Shown here one piece after another: positions 38,686 through 49,925 of a stretch of 64,000 bases of DNA. The stretch's first letter is position 1, and each line of letters begins with the position of its first letter. A model generated the notes under the pieces. The model worked only from the letters and a program-made list of their open reading frames with translations, was not told the origin of the DNA and did no database searches. Source of the stretch: Billgrantia kenyensis (GTDB lineage: Bacteria > Pseudomonadota > Gammaproteobacteria > Pseudomonadales > Halomonadaceae); NCBI RefSeq assembly GCF_013697085.1, contig NZ_JACEFT010000017.1, positions 1-64,000 of the forward strand. Direction: 5' to 3'. The position numbers were made by a program, and so were the translations under genes.

Positions 38686-39117
38686 TCAAGGCTCATCCTT
38701 GTCGACCTCCATCAGCGTCATGACCATGGCCAGCACCGAGCCCAGCACGGCGAGATAGACACCGATATCGAAAATCAGCGGCGTCGAGGCATAGAAGTCG
38801 ACGCCCGGGATCGTCCACCACTGAGCGGTCAGAAACGGCTGGTCCACGAACCAGGCGGGAAACACCGAGATCATGCCCAGCAGCAGCCCCATGCCGATCA
38901 GGTCGCGTGGATCGACCATACGCAACACATCACGGGTGGCGCTGACGCCGAAGGCAAACAGGTAGAGGGTGAACGCACCTGCCGCCACCAGCCCGGCAAT
39001 GAACCCACCACCCGGCTCGTCGTGTCCACGCAGCAGCAGGAACACGGAGAACAGCAGCTGCAGCGGCATCAGGATTCGCGCCGCCGTGTGCAGTATCAGA
39101 GTGCCCGATTTAACCAT
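38686..39117 (-). CDS. mrpB: Mrp-type Na+/H+ antiporter subunit B (operon 1, separate gene)
   Basis: A 143-residue membrane protein with four helices and the MnhB signature [22 protein letters not shown] near residue 28 and [18 protein letters not shown] near the end. In this operon B is a stand-alone gene that overlaps the mrpA stop by eight bases. In the neighbouring plus-strand operon the same domain is fused to the C-terminus of MrpA. Confidence 0.94.
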   Translation of the reverse strand: MVKSGTLILHTAARILMPLQLLFSVFLLLRGHDEPGGGFIAGLVAAGAFTLYLFAFGVSATRDVLRMVDPRDLIGMGLLLGMISVFPAWFVDQPFLTAQWWTIPGVDFYASTPLIFDIGVYLAVLGSVLAMVMTLMEVDKDEP

Positions 39118-41446
39118 GGCCCGACTCCTTCTCCGGTGCTGACGGCTTGGCAGACTTGATCGGCGCCCTGAGCTTGAGCATGGCGATGACTCCGATCGCA
39201 GCCAGGGCCAGCACGAAGATCTCCCCCAGGGTATCCAACGAGCGATAGTCGACCAGAATCACGTTGACGATATTGCGTCCATGGGCCAACGGTACGCTGT
39301 TTTCGATCATGTATTCGGAAATAGGAATGAACTGATCGATACCCCAGGCTGTGAGGATCAACAGGGTGACCAGTACCCCCAGGCTGCCCGCCACCAGGAT
39401 GTCGCGCACCCGCTCCAGCGGCGTCGACAGGCTGGCAAAGCGCGGCAGCCGGAACAGCACCAGCACCAGCAGGATCACCGTCAACGTCTCCACGAGAAGC
39501 TGAGTGATGCCCAGATCCGGCGCGCTGAAGAGGATAAAGGTCAGGGCGATGGAAAAGCCCATGATCCCCACCGATACCACGGCGCTGAGCCGAGAGCGGG
39601 AAATGGCGGCGAACAGCGCCCCCAGCACCATCATGGCCACCACGATGACTTCGTGGAATCGAACGTCGAACTCGAAGACGATCTCGAGCGGATGGCGCAG
39701 CAGCAACGAGTTGCCAATCAAGGCGATCAGTACCACTACCATTACGAGGATATAGTTGCGCATATAACCGTTCTGCAGGATGCGCGTCTGCCAGTCGGAG
39801 ACCACTGTCACCCAGTGCATGATGGCTTCGTAGCCCGCTTCGGGCCCGCGGGCCACCACGGGATTGAGCCGGGCAAGATGGGCACGCACGCGGTCCCAGC
39901 GCCTGAACAGCGCATAGCCCAGCCCCAGTGTGACGATCGACATGACCAGGGGGATGTTGATGCCGTGCCACAGCGACAGAGAAACGGTGACCGGTTCGCC
40001 CATCACCGCCGAGGCTGCCGCGGTGAGCACCCCCATTCCGGCAAGCACCGGCACGACACCGAGCAGCAGCGACAGGGCTGCCAGGCAGGCAGGTCCCAAA
40101 AGCATCGACAGCGGCGCTTCGTGCGCCACGCGTGGCGTCGCACGGCGCTCGCCGAAAAACGGCCGCAACGCGATGATGGCCGCCACCGCGATGGTGAGGA
40201 AAGCCGAAACGAAGGCCAGCAACAGGATCAGCAAGCCGAAGGTTTGCGCTTCCAGCACCGCCTCGAACATCAACTCCTTGGCGATGAAGCCGAACAGGGG
40301 TGGCGCACCGGCCAGCGACAGCGCGGCAATCACGGCAATGATCGCCGTCACCGGCATCAGCGGCCGGAGTCCGCCCATGGCAGTAATGTCCTTGGTGCCG
40401 GTCTCGTGGTCGAGGATACCGGCCACCATGAACAGCGCCCCCTTGTAGAGCGAATGGGCGAGCAGGAAGGTGACGAAGGTGATCAGCGCCCCCTCGGTGC
40501 CGATGCCCAGCAGCATGGTCAGGGTGCCCAGCGCCATCACCGTGGAGTAGGCCAGCATCTTCTTGATGTTGGTGTGGCGTATGGCCAGGAAGGCGCCGGT
40601 GAACATGGTGAAGGCGCCCACTACCGAGAGAATGCCGATCCAGGCTTCGGTACCGCCCAGGCTCGGCTGCAGGCGAGCCAGCAGATAGATGCCGGCTTTT
40701 ACCATGGTGGCCGAGTGCAGGTAGGCCGACACAGGGGTGGGGGCGGCCATGGCGTTGGGCAACCAGAAGTGGAACGGGAACTGGGCCGACTTGGTGAAGG
40801 CGGCCAGCAGCAGGCACAGCAGCATGGGCAGGTAGAGATCGTGCTCGCGCAGATCGACGCCGCCGGCAGTGATTTCCGCCAACGACCAGCTTCCGCTGGC
40901 GGTACCGAGCAGCACCAGCCCGGCCATCAGCGCCAGCCCGCCGCCGAAGGTGACGAACAGACCCTGGCGTGCCGACTTGCGCGCCTCGATGTCGGCGTGA
41001 CTGAAGCCGATCAGCAGATAGGACGTGATGCTGGTCAGCTCCCAGAACACGAACAGGGTGATCAAGCCATCAGCCAGCACCAGCCCCAGCATCGAGACCA
41101 TGAAGGCCAGCATCACGACATGAAAGCGCACCAGGTCACGGTGGCCCTTGAGGTAGCCGCCGGCGTAGATCAGCACGAAGGTGCCGATGACCGTGATCAA
41201 CAGCGCGAACAACAACGCCAGGCCATCGATCATGAAGCTCAGGCTCATGCCCAGGGACGGCACCCAGTCCAGCTGCAGGTACAGCACCTCTCCCTGCATC
41301 ACCGCCGGCACCTGACCGAGAAACCACAGCGCCAGCAGGGCCGGGAACACGGCCAGCACAAAGCTGGCACGCCCCCCGAACCACTGATGAAACAGCGGCG
41401 CAAAGGCGGCCAACACGAATCCTGACAGCACGGCAAATTGGATCAT
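39110..41446 (-). CDS. mrpA: Mrp-type Na+/H+ antiporter subunit A (operon 1)
   Basis: A 778-residue large subunit homologous to NuoL, with the antiporter core ([57 protein letters not shown]). A C-terminal MbhD/MbhE-like extension contains [20 protein letters not shown] and [17 protein letters not shown]. It is the first gene of the seven-gene operon. ATG 41446 has AAGGGAA upstream and the conserved start; an earlier ATG at 41500 lacks it. The complex exports Na+ (or K+/Li+) in exchange for protons, important for salt and alkaline tolerance. Confidence 0.96.
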   Translation of the reverse strand: MIQFAVLSGFVLAAFAPLFHQWFGGRASFVLAVFPALLALWFLGQVPAVMQGEVLYLQLDWVPSLGMSLSFMIDGLALLFALLITVIGTFVLIYAGGYLKGHRDLVRFHVVMLAFMVSMLGLVLADGLITLFVFWELTSITSYLLIGFSHADIEARKSARQGLFVTFGGGLALMAGLVLLGTASGSWSLAEITAGGVDLREHDLYLPMLLCLLLAAFTKSAQFPFHFWLPNAMAAPTPVSAYLHSATMVKAGIYLLARLQPSLGGTEAWIGILSVVGAFTMFTGAFLAIRHTNIKKMLAYSTVMALGTLTMLLGIGTEGALITFVTFLLAHSLYKGALFMVAGILDHETGTKDITAMGGLRPLMPVTAIIAVIAALSLAGAPPLFGFIAKELMFEAVLEAQTFGLLILLLAFVSAFLTIAVAAIIALRPFFGERRATPRVAHEAPLSMLLGPACLAALSLLLGVVPVLAGMGVLTAAASAVMGEPVTVSLSLWHGINIPLVMSIVTLGLGYALFRRWDRVRAHLARLNPVVARGPEAGYEAIMHWVTVVSDWQTRILQNGYMRNYILVMVVVLIALIGNSLLLRHPLEIVFEFDVRFHEVIVVAMMVLGALFAAISRSRLSAVVSVGIMGFSIALTFILFSAPDLGITQLLVETLTVILLVLVLFRLPRFASLSTPLERVRDILVAGSLGVLVTLLILTAWGIDQFIPISEYMIENSVPLAHGRNIVNVILVDYRSLDTLGEIFVLALAAIGVIAMLKLRAPIKSAKPSAPEKESGHG

Positions 41447-41891
41447 GCAGTTCCCTTCTGACAATTCATCCCCGCGACATGGTGCCTGAACACCGGCCAC
41501 GGAACGATGGTGGGGTATCGCACCGCACCTCCCGAAGCGCTCAGGAGGCCCCCGTGTCTCGTCTCATCGCCACTCAAGAAATCCTTCTTCCGGCCGAAAA
41601 AATACGCCCAAAGAATGAGCGTCTGCGGGCGATCCAGGCTGTCTATTGCAGCGCAAAAGGATTAGACTTTGCGCCGCAGCTGGCGACGATGAACGTTGAT
41701 TTCTCAGTGAAACGGCTTGCTAGTATAGCGATTTGGCAACGCTTTTTCATTCAACGCTCACGACGACCCGGTCTGCCGATCCCTGATCGCTACCATTAGC
41801 CTGTGGGTGGTACCCGGCACCCTGCGCCGCGACGATGCATCGCTATCGTGGCGACACATGCCTCGCCCGCCGCCAGAATGGACGAACCACC
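41447..41891. promoter_or_regulatory. 445-bp divergent control region between the two Mrp operons
   Basis: No gene is supported here. It contains the 5' leaders of both Mrp operons. A perfect 7-bp inverted repeat, GCGCAAA (41651-41657) and TTTGCGC (41668-41674) with a 10-base spacer, lies near the middle. The part 41600-41780 is clearly more AT-rich than its surroundings, including TTGATT and TAGTATAG on the plus strand, as expected for promoters. I could not assign boxes with certainty. Confidence 0.55.
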
Positions 41892-44701
<2,810 letters not shown>

Positions 44702-44702
<1 letters not shown>

Positions 44703-45046
44703 TGGAAGCTCTCTTCTCGATCGTCGTCGGGGTGCTGACGGCCAGCGGCATCTACCTGCTACTGCGCGGACGTACGTTTCCGGTCATCATCGGCCTGGCC
44801 CTGCTGGGGTATGCAGTGAACCTGTTTCTGTTCTCCACCGGCGGCCTCAACACCCATGCCGCCGCGGTCATCGGGGAATCGCTCACACCCACCGACCCAC
44901 TGCCCCAGGCCCTGGTACTCACCGCCATCGTCATCGGCTTTGCCATGACCGCCTTCGTCGTGATCCTGGCGATCCGCGCCCGCGGCGATCTCGGTTCGGA
45001 TCATGTGGACGGCCAGCAGGGTGAGGAAGGAGACATACCGCGATGA
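44702..45046 (+). CDS. mrpC: Mrp-type Na+/H+ antiporter subunit C (operon 2)
   Basis: A 114-residue NuoK-like subunit. ALLGYAVNLFLFSTGGL and the signature TDPLPQALVLTAIVIGFAMT are clear, with three membrane helices and a polar tail. It starts within the stop of the fused mrpA gene and overlaps mrpD by four bases, so the operon is tightly coupled. It differs clearly from the operon 1 copy, so the two operons are not a recent duplication. Confidence 0.94.
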
Positions 45047-46599
45047 GCCAGCACCTCGTCTCCCTGCCGATTGTGCTGCCCATGCTGGGCGCCTTGATAC
45101 TGCTGCTCTCCGGCAAGGCCAGCGACACGACCCAGCGCCGGGTAAGCGTACTCTTCACCGGCCTGCTGCTGCTGGTCACCCTGCTGCTGCTGCGCCAGGC
45201 CGCCGCAGGGGAGCTGACCTTCTACGCGCTGGGCAACTGGCAGGCCCCCTTCGGCATCGTGCTGATGCTGGACAGGCTTTCGGCACTGATGCTTGTGCTG
45301 ACGGCAGTGCTGGCCACCGGCTGCATTATGTTTGCCTGCGCCGGCGACGACATGCGCGGCAGCTACTTCCATGGCCTCTTCCAGCTGCAGCTGATGGGCC
45401 TGAACGGAGCCTTCCTCACCGGCGACATCTTCAACCTGTTCGTCTTCTTCGAGATCACCCTGCTCGCTTCCTATGCCCTGCTGATGCACGGCGGCGGCAA
45501 GGAGCGCGTCGCCGCCGGCCTGCACTATGTCATTCTCAATGTGGCCGGCTCGGCGCTGTTTCTGATCGCCCTTGGCGTCCTCTATGGCGCCACCGGTACG
45601 CTGAACATGGCCGACATGGCCCGCCGCGTGGCGCTGATGTCGGGAGACCAGGCCGCCCTGGTGACCGCCGGCGCCCTGCTGCTGATCGTGGTCTTCAGTC
45701 TCAAGGCTGCCCTGCTGCCGCTCTACTTCTGGCTGCCACGCACTTACTCCTCGGCGCCGGCTCCGGTTGCCGCGCTGTTCGCCATCATGACCAAGCTGGG
45801 TCTGTATGCCATTCTGCGCGTCCACAATCTGATCTTCGTCGACAGCATCGCCGAAACCGCCATCACCAACTGGCTGTGGTGGTCGGGCCTGGCGACGATA
45901 CTGCTGGCAGCCATCGGCGTATTGGCAGCCCGCGACCTGAGGCCACTCGTGGCCTACCTGGTGCTGGTTTCGGTGGGCACGCTGCTGGCAGCGACTGCCC
46001 TGGATACTCCTGCTGCGACCTCCGCCCTGCTTTACTACCTGCCCCACACCACCTTGATCTGTGGCGCGCTGTTTCTCATCGCCGAGTTGATCGGGCAGCA
46101 GCGCGGCAAGGCCGGCACGCGACTGGTGCGCGCACGACGCCTGTACCAGCGCCATCTCCTCGGCGGCCTATTCCTGGTCGCTGCGGTAGGCGTGGTAGGC
46201 CTGCCTCCCCTGGCCGGATCGTTGGCCAAGCTGCTGCTGATGCAGGCCACCGAGGGCGGCGCCCGGATCTGGCTTTGGCCACTGCTGCTGCTGGCAGCGC
46301 TATGTGCCCTGATCGCCATGTCGCGTGCCGGCTCAGTGTTCTTCTGGGCCAGCTACAAGGGCGAGGTGCGTGCCGGCAAGGTCAATCGTGCCCAGCTCTC
46401 CGGCGTGCTGTGGCTGCTTGCCTGCGCCCCCCTGCTAGCGGCCTTCGCCGGGCCCATCAGCCACTACGCCCAGGCCACCGCCGACCAACTGGCCGCCCCC
46501 CAGATGATCATCGAGCAGTTGCTGGACAATGAATCGACACACGAGCTGGCCCGCAGCCACCTTCCGCCGCTTGCCGGGGCCTCGGGGGATACGCCATGA
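45043..46599 (+). CDS. mrpD: Mrp-type Na+/H+ antiporter subunit D (operon 2)
   Basis: A 518-residue antiporter-like membrane protein. The conserved Glu lies in NLFVFFEITLLASYALLMHG and the Lys in VVFSLKAALLPLYFWLPRTY. The helix-7-like AIMTKLGLYAILRVHNLIF follows. It forms the second channel module of operon 2's complex. Four-base overlaps link it to mrpC and mrpE. Confidence 0.95.
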   Translation: MSQHLVSLPIVLPMLGALILLLSGKASDTTQRRVSVLFTGLLLLVTLLLLRQAAAGELTFYALGNWQAPFGIVLMLDRLSALMLVLTAVLATGCIMFACAGDDMRGSYFHGLFQLQLMGLNGAFLTGDIFNLFVFFEITLLASYALLMHGGGKERVAAGLHYVILNVAGSALFLIALGVLYGATGTLNMADMARRVALMSGDQAALVTAGALLLIVVFSLKAALLPLYFWLPRTYSSAPAPVAALFAIMTKLGLYAILRVHNLIFVDSIAETAITNWLWWSGLATILLAAIGVLAARDLRPLVAYLVLVSVGTLLAATALDTPAATSALLYYLPHTTLICGALFLIAELIGQQRGKAGTRLVRARRLYQRHLLGGLFLVAAVGVVGLPPLAGSLAKLLLMQATEGGARIWLWPLLLLAALCALIAMSRAGSVFFWASYKGEVRAGKVNRAQLSGVLWLLACAPLLAAFAGPISHYAQATADQLAAPQMIIEQLLDNESTHELARSHLPPLAGASGDTP

Positions 46600-47093
46600 A
46601 GACGACTGGACGCTACTTGCCCACGCCCACCCTGTCGCTGGTGCTGCTGGTGGTGTGGCTGCTGATGGTGCGCAGCATCGCTCCCGGCCAGGTGTTGCTG
46701 GGGCTTGTCCTGGCCATTGGCATCCCGCTGCTGACTCGGCGCTTCTGGGAACCGCTACCGCAGGTCAAGCACCCGCTCAAGCTGGCCTGGTTCGTGCTTG
46801 TCGTGCTCTACGACATCGTCAAGGCCAACATTCACGTCAGCCTGCTGATCCTGCTGCCGCGGCGTGAGCCGCACCCCGGCTTCGTCGAGTACCCGCTGGA
46901 GGTCAAGGACCGCCTGACGGTGACGCTGCTCGCCAATACCATCACCATGACCCCCGGCACGGTATCGACCAACATCCGCCTCGACGGCTCCTCGCTGCTG
47001 ATCCACGTCCTGGACCTGGACGATGAACAGGCCCTGATCCGCGAGATCCGCGATCGCTACGAGCGGCCGCTCAAGGAGATCTTCGAATGCTAG
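46596..47093 (+). CDS. mrpE: Mrp-type Na+/H+ antiporter subunit E (operon 2)
   Basis: A 165-residue subunit with the MnhE signature LANTITMTPGTVSTNIRLDG near residue 110 and the preceding VVLYDIVKANIHVSLLIL. Both operons thus carry complete E subunits. It overlaps mrpD upstream by four bases and mrpF downstream by seven. Confidence 0.93.
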   Translation: MKTTGRYLPTPTLSLVLLVVWLLMVRSIAPGQVLLGLVLAIGIPLLTRRFWEPLPQVKHPLKLAWFVLVVLYDIVKANIHVSLLILLPRREPHPGFVEYPLEVKDRLTVTLLANTITMTPGTVSTNIRLDGSSLLIHVLDLDDEQALIREIRDRYERPLKEIFEC

Positions 47094-47356
47094 ATACCGC
47101 CCTGTTGATCAGCTTGACCCTGATCGTGCTGGCCATGTCCATGAACGTCTATCGGCTGGCCATCGGCCCCGATGTGCCCGACCGCCTGCTGGCCCTCGAC
47201 ACGCTGTACGTCAATTCCATCGCCCTGATCGTGCTGCTGGGACTATGGCTGAATACCAAGACCTACTTCGAGGCGGCAATGCTGATCGCCATGCTCGGTT
47301 TCATCGGCACCATGGCCATCTGCCGCTACCTGCTGCGCGGCGACATCATCGAATAG
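47087..47356 (+). CDS. mrpF: Mrp-type Na+/H+ antiporter subunit F (operon 2)
   Basis: An 89-residue, three-helix subunit with the MnhF motif RLAIGPDVPDRLLALDTLYVN and a following NTKTYFEAAMLIAMLGFIGT. It has the same length as the operon 1 copy but is clearly divergent in sequence. It overlaps mrpE by seven bases and precedes mrpG by ten. Confidence 0.93.
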   Translation: MLDTALLISLTLIVLAMSMNVYRLAIGPDVPDRLLALDTLYVNSIALIVLLGLWLNTKTYFEAAMLIAMLGFIGTMAICRYLLRGDIIE

Positions 47357-47366
47357 AGGACGTGAC

Positions 47367-47801
47367 ATGACCTTCTACGTGATTGCCGAGGCCGTGATCT
47401 CCTTCCTGCTGCTGGCAGGGGGTATCTTCGCCTTTACCGGCTCGCTCGGCATGCTGCAGTTCAAGGACTTCTTCATGCGCCTGCACGGTCCCACCAAGGG
47501 CACCACGCTGGGTATCGGCTGCGTGCTGATCGCCTCGATGCTCTACTTCACCCTCACCCAGCGCGAGCTGCACGTGCAGGAGCTGTTGATCACGCTGTTC
47601 CTGTTCATCACCGCGCCGGTCACCGGCCACATGCTGGCCAAGACCGGCCTGCACATGCATCTGCGCTTCACCACCGGCACGCGAGGCTCGGTGCCGGAGT
47701 TCCGCGACGAGGACGTGGGCCAGAGCCGGGTAGCGCGGCCGGCACGGGCGAAACACCCCTGGAAATACCGCAAGCAGAAGCGCTCACGCATGTTCCGTTG
47801 A
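47367..47801 (+). CDS. mrpG: Mrp-type Na+/H+ antiporter subunit G (operon 2)
   Basis: A 144-residue subunit. The MnhG signature FTGSLGMLQFKDFFMRLHGP, then TKGTTLGIGCVL, lies near residues 20-52, and three membrane helices are visible. A basic C-terminal tail of about 45 residues (RPARAKHPWKYRKQKRSRMF) likely lies in the cytoplasm. It is the last gene of the six-gene operon, followed by a 15-bp stem-loop and convergent hemH. Confidence 0.93.
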   Translation: MTFYVIAEAVISFLLLAGGIFAFTGSLGMLQFKDFFMRLHGPTKGTTLGIGCVLIASMLYFTLTQRELHVQELLITLFLFITAPVTGHMLAKTGLHMHLRFTTGTRGSVPEFRDEDVGQSRVARPARAKHPWKYRKQKRSRMFR

Positions 47802-47834
47802 GACGATCAGGCCGCCAGTGGCGGCCTGATCGTC
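47802..47834. terminator. Stem-loop between mrpG (operon 2) and hemH
   Basis: A perfect 15-bp stem, GACGATCAGGCCGCC (47802-47816) against 47820-47834 with an AGT loop, lies between convergent genes. U-tracts are poor on both strands, so it may act bidirectionally but weakly, or as an RNA end stabiliser. Confidence 0.55.
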
Positions 47835-47850
47835 CATTCCCCGCGGTGAT

Positions 47851-48924
47851 TCAGACCCAGCCCCCCAGCTCATTCTCGATGATCGCCAGCAGCGCCTGGA
47901 TATGGTCATCACGGTCGTTCAGGCACGGAACATAGGTGAAGCGCTCTCCGCCGGCGGCCAGGAAACTGTCGCGGATCTCCTCCTGGATCTCCTCCAGCGT
48001 CTCCACGCAGTCGGCGGAGAACGCCGGCGAGACCACGGCGATATGCTTCTTGCCCTGGCGCGCCAGCTCGGCCACGTGATCCACGGTCTGTGGGCCGACC
48101 CACTCTTCGGGCCCGAACTGGGACTGGAAGGCGGTCTGGATGGCGCCCTCCTCCCAGTCCAGCCGCTCGCGCAGCAGTCGCGTGGTCTTCTGGCACTGGC
48201 AATGGTAGGGGTCGCCCTCCATGAGGAAGCGCTTGGGCACGCCATGGTAGGAGGCGACCAGCACCTCCGGCGGGCTCTCGGCGGCGGCATAGGTCTCGCG
48301 CACAGAATTGGCCAGCGCCGCGAGATACGCAGGGTGTTCGAAGTAGGCGGGTACGGTGCGGATAGCCGGCTGCCACTTGAGCTTCATCAGGGTACGGAAC
48401 GCGTGATCGTTGGCCGTCGCCGTGGTCGGCGAGGCGTACTGCGGGTAGAGCGGGAAGAACAGGATCCGCTCGCAGCCCTCGGCCTGCATGCGGCGCAGCA
48501 CGCTGTCGGTGGAAGGGTTGCCGTAGCGCATGCAGAAATCCACCAGGATCTGGTCACCATGCCGTTCACGCAGTCCCTCCGCGACCTTGTGCGCCTGGTC
48601 CCGGGTGATGGTCAGCAGAGGGCTCTCGTTTTTCTCGGTGTTCCAGATGCCACGGTAGGCCTCACCGGACTTGAACGGCCGGCGCGAGAGGATGATCAGC
48701 TGCAGCAGCGGCTGCCATTTCCAGCTCGGGTAGTCGACCACGCGCTTGTCTGAGAGAAACTCGTTGAGGTAGCGGCGCATCGACCAGTAGTCGGTGGCGT
48801 CCGGCGTACCCAGGTTGACCAGGACGACGCCTACCTTGGGCCGAGGGATTACGGGATGGTCCGCCGGAGCATGGGCAGGACGTTGCTGCTCCGGCGAGCC
48901 CGATTCCACTTGCGATGCGGCCAT
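47851..48924 (-). CDS. hemH: Ferrochelatase HemH
   Basis: A 357-residue ferrochelatase that inserts Fe2+ into protoporphyrin IX, the last step of protoheme synthesis. It has KVGVVLVNLGTPDATDYWSM, the catalytic-His segment VLVASYHGVPKRFL, YHCQCQKTTRLL, and SPAFSADCVETLEEI with the conserved Glu. An N-terminal extension of about 27 Gln/Pro/Ala-rich residues precedes the domain. Start 48924 has AAGGAG. A long perfect inverted repeat 68 bases upstream is a candidate MerR/LitR-type operator. It is a single gene. Confidence 0.96.
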   Translation of the reverse strand: MAASQVESGSPEQQRPAHAPADHPVIPRPKVGVVLVNLGTPDATDYWSMRRYLNEFLSDKRVVDYPSWKWQPLLQLIILSRRPFKSGEAYRGIWNTEKNESPLLTITRDQAHKVAEGLRERHGDQILVDFCMRYGNPSTDSVLRRMQAEGCERILFFPLYPQYASPTTATANDHAFRTLMKLKWQPAIRTVPAYFEHPAYLAALANSVRETYAAAESPPEVLVASYHGVPKRFLMEGDPYHCQCQKTTRLLRERLDWEEGAIQTAFQSQFGPEEWVGPQTVDHVAELARQGKKHIAVVSPAFSADCVETLEEIQEEIRDSFLAAGGERFTYVPCLNDRDDHIQALLAIIENELGGWV

Positions 48925-48991
48925 GCGCTAAGCTCCTTGTGGCGACCGATAAGGAGCTCACATTGTATCAGGCGCAAGCCGGTCAAGGCAT

Positions 48992-49025
48992 CAAGTTATA
49001 CTATGAAAGCGATTTGTATAACTTG
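48992..49025. promoter_or_regulatory. 10-bp inverted repeat upstream of hemH, PplR/LitR-like operator candidate
   Basis: CAAGTTATAC (48992-49001) and GTATAACTTG (49016-49025) are perfect 10-bp arms with a 14-base spacer, 68 bases before hemH. The core TATACT-N12-TGTATA (48997-49020) agrees at 11 of 12 positions with the motif I recall for B12-type, light-sensing MerR regulators of the LitR/PplR class, T(G/A)TACA-N12-TGTA(C/T)A. Confidence 0.55.
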
Positions 49026-49059
49026 GATCAAGGTTATCGGCCCGCTGCTCATGCAAGTG

Positions 49060-49362
49060 CTAAAACACCAGCGGCATGCGTGAGGTCAGCGGATCATGAT
49101 AGTGGGCCTCGCGACCGATGACTTCGTCCTGCGGCACGTGCTGAACCAGGAAGGCACGGTGGATGCCGGCACGCTGCAGCTCGAGATAGACATCCTCCAG
49201 CGAACGGAAAACCATGGGCTTGCCGCGCCGGGTCAGCATGTGGCGCGCCCCCTCTACGTCCTCCAGCTCCACCTGGTAACAGTGGCTGCCGGAATGGGTG
49301 ATCACCCGTACTTCGAAATTGTCGTGACGGGCGACGAAACCCTTGAGCTCTTGAAATTCCAT
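49060..49362 (-). CDS. Conserved small protein of unknown function
   Basis: A 100-residue acidic soluble protein with no signal or membrane segment. It looks like one compact alpha/beta domain: a beta-strand-rich part (FEVRVITHSGSHCYQVELED) and a helix (SLEDVYLELQRAGIHRAFLVQ). A similar small family (I believe DUF6482) occurs in halomonads and pseudomonads, but I cannot verify the name. GGAGG seven bases before ATG 49362 fixes the start. It is downstream of a 10-bp hairpin. Function unknown. Confidence 0.7.
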   Translation of the reverse strand: MEFQELKGFVARHDNFEVRVITHSGSHCYQVELEDVEGARHMLTRRGKPMVFRSLEDVYLELQRAGIHRAFLVQHVPQDEVIGREAHYHDPLTSRMPLVF

Positions 49363-49444
49363 GGTTCCCTCCATGTCTTGGTATCGTTCCGCTACGGAAG
49401 CACTGGCCCAATGCCTGTGCGCCCTCATGTCTGCAAGATACACG

Positions 49445-49469
49445 TCGGGCACAGCATGACTGTGCCCGA
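49445..49469. repeat. Stem-loop between two small genes
   Basis: TCGGGCACAG (49445-49454), loop CATGA and CTGTGCCCGA (49460-49469) make a perfect 10-bp stem. It lies between the gene ending at 49555 and the one starting at 49362 (both minus strand). No U-tract follows. It may be a weak terminator or a leader structure. Confidence 0.45.
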
Positions 49470-49554
49470 TAGCAGTTGCATGACAGTAACGTATCAACCT
49501 TATGACAGCTTAGCTCCCTAAGGAGTTCCGGAGGTTGTCGCGCGCTGTCGGCAA

Positions 49555-49848
49555 CTACTGGTAGTCCGAGGGGTCGATGGCCTTGGCCAGGGAGTTGCGA
49601 TCGACCCACTTGCCGGCCTTGGTCTCCTTGTAGCGAAACACCACCCGATCGCCGACCGCCACGGCCAGCTCGGCATCCTCGGTCTGGTAGCTGTAGGCCT
49701 CGCCGTCGACGACGAGATGGAAGCGGTAGAGATCGGGCATGCCCAGCCACTCCTTGAACGGGCCCTCGCGCTCCAGCGACTCGATGATACCGCGCGCCTC
49801 CAGCTTGGGGGTGCGCTGGCGCTTGCCGCGCCGAAATCCGCCTGCCAT
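49555..49848 (-). CDS. Conserved small basic protein of unknown function
   Basis: A 97-residue protein. A basic start (MAGGFRRGKRQRTPKLEARG) is followed by a beta-rich domain (LYRFHLVVDGEAYSYQTED, ELAVAVGDRVVFRYKE) that suggests a small OB- or SH3-like barrel. No recognised motif, signal or membrane segment. The ribosome site GGAGAG precedes ATG 49848, so an ATG at 49863 is rejected. It follows dnaB? No: dnaB ends upstream on the same strand at 49926, so the two could be co-transcribed. Nucleic-acid binding would fit the basic barrel but is inference. Confidence 0.65.
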   Translation of the reverse strand: MAGGFRRGKRQRTPKLEARGIIESLEREGPFKEWLGMPDLYRFHLVVDGEAYSYQTEDAELAVAVGDRVVFRYKETKAGKWVDRNSLAKAIDPSDYQ

Positions 49849-49925
49849 GGTCTCTCCTCGCATTTCGTCAATCGGGGGCTCGGCATTATACGGCCCCGCA
49901 CGAGAGGCTCAAGCGCCCAGCGGCC

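Noticed and set aside
39281..41425. Long open frame (714 codons) on the plus strand opposite mrpA of operon 1
   Set aside because: Shadow of a high-GC gene: very rich in His, Gln, Gly and Arg, with no recognisable domain and no ribosome site. The opposite strand is an unmistakable MrpA.
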